Shown here one piece after another: positions 60,101-64,000 of a DNA stretch of 64,000 bases (positions are counted from its first letter, which is position 1; the number at the start of each line of letters is the position of its first letter). The stretch is from contig NZ_AUCF01000015.1 of assembly GCF_000429625.1 (NCBI RefSeq), positions 62,001 through 126,000 of the forward strand, written 5' to 3'. Under the pieces are notes generated by a model that saw nothing but the letters and a program-made list of their open reading frames with translations, searched no databases and was not told the origin of the DNA. The translations under genes and the position numbers were made by a program. This DNA comes from Azospirillum halopraeferens DSM 3675. GTDB lineage: Bacteria; Pseudomonadota; Alphaproteobacteria; Azospirillales; Azospirillaceae.

Positions 60101-61877
60101 CCCGAACGCCGCGGTCCGCACCATGCACGCTCCCGGCCCCCTGTCCGGCGCGCTGCCGGCGCACCGTCCCCGCCTGGCCCTGGTCGCCGGGTGCCACGGT
60201 GTCGCCGGTGCGCTGCTCATCGTCCAGGCATGGCTGTTCGCCGGCCTGCTGGACGGCGTCGTGTTCGGCGCGGCCCCGCCGCCCGCCGCGCACCTGTTCG
60301 CGGTGCTGCCGGTGCTGGCCGCCCGCGCCGGTGCGCTGTGGATGGCCGGCGTCCTGGCGGCGGACGTGGCCATCGCCGTCAAGGGGGAGGTCCGCCGCCG
60401 GCTGGTCGAGGCGCTGCGCCGCTCGCCGCCGGGCGGCGCCCGTCCGGAGGGCGGCCGCTTCGCCGGCCTGATGGTCGACGGCGTGGAGGCGCTGGAGCCC
60501 TTCGTCGCCCGCTATCTGCCGGCGATGGTGCAGGCGGCGATGCTGCCCCTTGCCATCCTGGCGGTGGTCCTGCCGCTGGACTGGCTGTCGGCGCTGGTGT
60601 TCGCGGTCACCGCGCCGCTCATTCCCGTCTTCATGATCCTCATCGGCCGCGGGGCCGAGCGGTTGAACCGCGCCCAATGGGCGACGCTGGCCCGGCTGTC
60701 CGCCTATCTCCTCGACGCGGTCCGGGCGCTGCCGACGCTGCGGCTGTTCGGCGCCGTGGCACGGGAAGGCGAGCGGGTGGCCGCCGCCGCCGAACGCTAC
60801 CGGCGCGACACCATGCGGGTGCTGCGCGTCGCGTTCCTGTCGGCCCTGGCGCTGGAGTTCCTGGCGACCGTCAGCATCGCGCTGGTCGCCGTGTTCATCG
60901 GCTTCCGCCTGCTGTGGGGCGAGATGGCGTACGAACGGGCCCTGTTCATCCTGCTGCTGGCACCGGAATTCTATCTGCCGCTGCGCACCCTGGGCGCCCA
61001 GTACCACGCCCGCATGGAGGCGCTGGGAGCGGCCGACCAGATGGCGCCGCTGCTGGAAACGCCGGAGACGCCAGGGATGCCGGCACCGGCCGATCCCGCC
61101 TCCGCCCCCGTCCCCGCGGGTGCCGCACGGGGCGCGCCGCGGGTCACCGTCGACGCCGTCCGCTTCGGACACACCCCCGGCCGGCCGCTGCTCGACGGTC
61201 TCTCCTTCACGCTGGAGCCGGGCACCCTGACCGCCCTGGTCGGCGCCAGCGGCGCCGGCAAGAGCACGGTGATGGCGCTGCTGCGCGGCCGCCTCGCGCC
61301 GTGGTCGGGCGATCTTCGCATCGACGGCGTCCCGCCGGGCGCTGCCCCCCTGCGGCCGGCCTGGATTCCGCAGGCCCCCCACCTCTTCGCCGGAACCATC
61401 GCCGACACCATCCGCGCCGGCGCACCCGGCGCCCCCGACGAGGCGGTGCGGGCGGCCGCCCGGCGCGCCCGCGCCGCGCCCTTCATCGAACGCCTGCCCG
61501 ACGGCTACGCCACCCGCATCGGCGAGCGGGGCGCCGGCCTGTCGGGCGGCGAGGTGCGGTGCCTCGCCCTGGCCCGCGCCTTCCTGATGGACGCGCCGCT
61601 GGTCCTGCTCGACGAGCCCTCCGCCAGCCTCGACCCCGACAGCGAGGAGGCGCTGGTCGCCGCGCTGGAGGACCTGCGCCGCGACCGCACCATCCTGATC
61701 GTCGCCCACCGCCTGACCACCGTGCGCACCGCCGACCGCATCCTCGTGCTGGACGCGGGCCGCATCGCCCAGTCCGGCCGCTTCGCCGACCTCGCCGGCC
61801 GCGACGGTCCCTTCGCACGCCTCGCCGGGGCCGCCTCGCCGCTGCTGCGCCGGCCGACGGCGGGAGCCGCAGCATGA
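60078..61877 (+). CDS. cydD: Cysteine/glutathione ABC exporter subunit CydD
   Basis: A 599-residue fused permease-ATPase. Six helices occupy about residues 20-310. The nucleotide domain (about 350-590) has Walker A GASGAGKST, signature LSGGEVRCLALAR, and Walker B LVLLDEPSASLD. With CydC it exports cysteine and glutathione, needed for cytochrome bd assembly. The start chosen, 60078, overlaps the end of cydX; an ATG at 60123 is an alternative. Its stop overlaps cydC (ATGA). Confidence 0.94.
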   Translation: MPPTGVPDPNAAVRTMHAPGPLSGALPAHRPRLALVAGCHGVAGALLIVQAWLFAGLLDGVVFGAAPPPAAHLFAVLPVLAARAGALWMAGVLAADVAIAVKGEVRRRLVEALRRSPPGGARPEGGRFAGLMVDGVEALEPFVARYLPAMVQAAMLPLAILAVVLPLDWLSALVFAVTAPLIPVFMILIGRGAERLNRAQWATLARLSAYLLDAVRALPTLRLFGAVAREGERVAAAAERYRRDTMRVLRVAFLSALALEFLATVSIALVAVFIGFRLLWGEMAYERALFILLLAPEFYLPLRTLGAQYHARMEALGAADQMAPLLETPETPGMPAPADPASAPVPAGAARGAPRVTVDAVRFGHTPGRPLLDGLSFTLEPGTLTALVGASGAGKSTVMALLRGRLAPWSGDLRIDGVPPGAAPLRPAWIPQAPHLFAGTIADTIRAGAPGAPDEAVRAAARRARAAPFIERLPDGYATRIGERGAGLSGGEVRCLALARAFLMDAPLVLLDEPSASLDPDSEEALVAALEDLRRDRTILIVAHRLTTVRTADRILVLDAGRIAQSGRFADLAGRDGPFARLAGAASPLLRRPTAGAAA

Positions 61878-63604
61878 GCCGCCTCGCCTTCCTGCTCCGC
61901 CTCACCGCGGGCAACCGCGGATGGATGCTGGCGGGTGCCGCGCTGGCCATCCTTTCGGCGCTCGCCAACATCGCGCTGATGGCCATATCCGGGTGGTTCA
62001 TCACCGGCATGGCCATCGCCGGCGCCACGGCCGCGAGCTACAATTATTTCCTGCCGGCCGCCCTGATCCGCGGCTGCGCCATCGTGCGGACCGCCGGCCG
62101 CTACGCCGAGCGCCTGGCGACCCACGAGGCGACCTTCCGGCTGATCGGCGGGCTGCGGGCGCGGGTGTTCCTCGCCCTGGCGCCGCGGCTGCCGTTCGGC
62201 CTGCCCGGCGTGCACAGCGGCGACCTGGCCGGCCGCACGGGGACCGACCCGGACGACCTTCAGCAGGTGTACCTGCGCGTGGCGGTGCCGGTCATCACCG
62301 CCGCCGTTGCCGGCACCGCGGTGGCCGCTTATGCGGTCTCGGTGGATCGGGCCGCCGGCGCCGTGCTGGCCGGCGGGCTCGCCATCGGGGGCCTGCTGCT
62401 TCCCGCCGCGCTGGCGCGGGCCGGCCGGGAGCCGGGGCGGACCGCCGTGGCGGCCGCCAACACGCTGCGGACCCACGCCGTCGACCTGGCCCAGGGGCTG
62501 GAGGAGCTGGAGGCGTTCGGCGCAACCGCGCGCCGGGCCGGGCTGCTGGCCGGAGCCCACGACCGGCTTGCCGCCGCCCAGCGGCGCTCGGCCGTCCGCG
62601 ATGCGATTGCCGCCGCCGCCGGCCAGACCATCGGCCCGCTGGCGCTGTGGGGCGTCATCGCCGCCGCCGGCCCGGCGGTTGCGGCCGGAACGCTGCCCGC
62701 CCCGGACCTGGCGATGCTCGGGTTTCTGGCTCTGGCCGCGGTGGAGGTGACGGCGCCGCTGGCGTCCGCCTTCCAGGCCCTGGGGGCCATGGCGGCGGCG
62801 GCCGACCGTGTCCGCCCGCTGCTGGCGGTGCACCCGCACCCGCCGGTGGCGCATCCGGCCACGCCGGATCCGGGGCCGGGGCCAGCGGCGCCGCACATCC
62901 GTCTCGACGGCGTCACGGTGCGCTACCCCGGTTCACCCGCCCCGGCGCTGCGCGGGCTGACGCTCGATCTGCCGCCGGGCGCCTGCGTCGCCCTGGTGGG
63001 GCCCAGCGGTTCGGGCAAGAGCACGGTGGTCGCCCTCCTCGCCGGCTTCCTGGAGGCGGAGGCCGGCCGGGTGCTGGTGAACGGCCGCGACGGCGCGCCC
63101 GCGCTCGCCGGCCGCCTCGCTGTGGCGCCGCAGACGCCGCACCTGCTGGCGGGGTCGCTGCGCCGCAACCTGCTGGTGGCGGCGCCCGGAGCGGCCGACG
63201 CCGCGCTGATCGAGGCGTGCGAGCGGGCGGCCCTCGGCCCCTGGCTCGCCGCCCTGCCCGACGGGCTCGACACCCCGGTGGGCGAGGGCGGCCGTGCTCT
63301 GTCGGGGGGCGAGGAGCGGCGCCTGTGCGTTGCCCGGGCCCTGCTCGCTCCGGGCGGCGTGCTGGTTCTGGACGAGCCCGGCGAGGGGCTCGACCCCGCG
63401 ACCGAACGGCGGATGCTGGACCGGGTGCTGGACAGCCGGGGCGCACGCACGGTGCTGCTGATCACCCACCGGCCGGCCGGGCTGGAACGCATGGACCACG
63501 TGGCGGTCCTCGACCGCGGCCGCGTAACCGAGCGGGGAGCCCCCGGCGACCTCGCCGGCCGCGACGGGCCGTTCCGCCGCTTCCTGGAGCGCAGCTACGT
63601 GTAG
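61874..63604 (+). CDS. cydC: Cysteine/glutathione ABC exporter subunit CydC
   Basis: A 576-residue fused permease-ATPase. ALANIALMAISGWFITGMAIAG in the first helices is the CydC hallmark. Walker A GPSGSGKST, signature LSGGEERRLCVAR and Walker B LVLDEPGEGLD are present. It forms the heterodimeric exporter with CydD and is translationally coupled to it. It is the last gene of the cyd operon and ends 4 bases before the convergent Crp/Fnr gene. Confidence 0.95.
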   Translation: MSRLAFLLRLTAGNRGWMLAGAALAILSALANIALMAISGWFITGMAIAGATAASYNYFLPAALIRGCAIVRTAGRYAERLATHEATFRLIGGLRARVFLALAPRLPFGLPGVHSGDLAGRTGTDPDDLQQVYLRVAVPVITAAVAGTAVAAYAVSVDRAAGAVLAGGLAIGGLLLPAALARAGREPGRTAVAAANTLRTHAVDLAQGLEELEAFGATARRAGLLAGAHDRLAAAQRRSAVRDAIAAAAGQTIGPLALWGVIAAAGPAVAAGTLPAPDLAMLGFLALAAVEVTAPLASAFQALGAMAAAADRVRPLLAVHPHPPVAHPATPDPGPGPAAPHIRLDGVTVRYPGSPAPALRGLTLDLPPGACVALVGPSGSGKSTVVALLAGFLEAEAGRVLVNGRDGAPALAGRLAVAPQTPHLLAGSLRRNLLVAAPGAADAALIEACERAALGPWLAALPDGLDTPVGEGGRALSGGEERRLCVARALLAPGGVLVLDEPGEGLDPATERRMLDRVLDSRGARTVLLITHRPAGLERMDHVAVLDRGRVTERGAPGDLAGRDGPFRRFLERSYV

Positions 63605-63608
63605 GGAG

Positions 63609-64000
63609 TCAATCGATCCCGGACGCTTCGCGCAGCTCGGGCACGTTGCACAGCGCCACGTTGGGGGCGATCTCCCGCACCAGCCCCTGCCGCTTGAACT
63701 CGGCCACGGTGCGGCTGGCCGTTTCCATGGTGATCCCCAGCATGGCGCCGAGGTCCTCGCGGCTGAAGAGGCGGACCGGCCGGTCGGGCGCGTCGCCGGC
63801 GAGCTGGATCAGCAGCCGCGCCAGGCGCGCGCGCGCGCTGCCCGTGGACAGCTCCGTCAGCCAGTCGTCGGCCTGCTGCAACGCCTGGTGCCAGCGCTGC
63901 ATGAGCTGCCGGTGAAGGCGCGGCGTCTCCCGGCTCAATCGCTCGATGACGTCGCGCGGGATGCGGCAGACCGCCACCTCCTGGAGCGCCACCGCCGTGT
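63609..64000 (-). CDS. Crp/Fnr family regulator (N-terminus outside window)
   Basis: The last ~130 residues of the protein; the frame is open at the right edge, so the sensory cyclic-nucleotide-fold domain is mostly outside. Visible are the end of the beta-roll (VALQEVAVCRIPRDVIERL), the dimerisation helix, and the HTH: FSREDLGAMLGITMETASRTVAEF, with E-T-A-S-R contacting TTGA-type half-sites. Whether it has Fnr-type Cys ligands cannot be seen. Its convergence with cydC and the FNR-like box before the octaheme gene suggest it controls low-oxygen respiration genes. Confidence 0.9.
   Translation of the reverse strand, partial: TAVALQEVAVCRIPRDVIERLSRETPRLHRQLMQRWHQALQQADDWLTELSTGSARARLARLLIQLAGDAPDRPVRLFSREDLGAMLGITMETASRTVAEFKRQGLVREIAPNVALCNVPELREASGID

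Noticed and set aside
60191..63604. 1137-codon continuous frame spanning cydD and cydC
   Set aside because: The first half is a shadow of cydD; only the part from 61874 (CydC) is protein-like. There is no CydDC fusion.

Overview
The window is about 64 kb of dense, GC-rich bacterial chromosome with short intergenic gaps and many 4-base ATGA/GTGA gene overlaps. The conserved neighbourhoods (SRP RNA-dnaX-ybaB-recR; membrane cytochrome c next to kdsB-pheA; Trm112/LON/thioredoxin cluster), a likely alphaproteobacterial ornithine decarboxylase leader, DUF1127 and DUF1178 proteins and KDO synthesis all point to an alphaproteobacterium. It is probably of the Rhodospirillales/Azospirillaceae type; that placement is inference from gene content, not a phylogeny. 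No phage, transposase, integrase or CRISPR array was found, so this looks like core chromosome with a few accessory islets.

Layout. 1-3.3 kb: the end of a sensor kinase, a small membrane protein, trans-aconitate methyltransferase, a strongly palindromic repeat element and a frameshifted lipoprotein. 3.2-8.2 kb (minus strand): recR, ybaB, dnaX and the SRP RNA, then an ornithine cyclodeaminase-family enzyme, lapA and ihfB. 8.3-13.4 kb: membrane cytochrome c, kdsB, pheA, NADH pyrophosphatase and a CheC/CheY pair. 13.4-19.7 kb: a PIN-domain protein, a membrane diguanylate cyclase, a second copy of the palindromic repeat, DedA, a DUF1329 protein and a truncated Fur-like protein. 20.0-24.2 kb: a complete ugpBAEC glycerol-3-phosphate uptake operon whose ribosome-binding regions carry tandem repeats. 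24.3-31 kb: glyoxalase-fold protein, histidine kinase, YgjP-like metallopeptidase, Bcr/CflA exporter, MgtC protein, and ornithine decarboxylase behind a long leader. 31-36.3 kb: HAD/cupin pair, exonuclease, DUF971, Trm112, LON-domain protein, CnoX-like thioredoxin and ProXp-ala. 36.4-37.5 kb: tRNA-Gly and a TacAT-type toxin-antitoxin operon. 37.7-45.4 kb: HAD-IIA phosphatase, ribbon-helix-helix protein, two secreted proteins of unknown role, PrmB, and a DUF294 nucleotidyltransferase with an exonuclease-fold partner. 45.7-47.7 kb: acetate symporter ActP with its DUF485 partner. 48-54.5 kb: DUF1178, methyltransferase, PyrE-like protein, an HD-GYP response regulator, a very large 2-oxoglutarate oxygenase-like protein and a NifX-like protein. 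54.6-64 kb: an octaheme tetrathionate-reductase-like cytochrome with its cytochrome b, then cydA-cydB-cydX-cydD-cydC and a Crp/Fnr regulator cut by the right edge.

How the genes fit together. The last 10 kb is a coherent low-oxygen respiration block: multiheme reductase plus cytochrome b, cytochrome bd oxidase with its small subunit and assembly exporter, a Crp/Fnr regulator, and an FNR-like box before the multiheme gene. Cyclic di-GMP turnover is represented by both a cyclase and an HD-GYP phosphodiesterase. The toxin-antitoxin pair sits directly beside a tRNA-Gly gene, a tRNA type that some members of this toxin family modify. The least explained items are the 769-residue oxygenase-like protein, the secreted coiled-coil/SH3 pair, the palindromic repeat family and the exonuclease-fold protein that has lost its catalytic acids.
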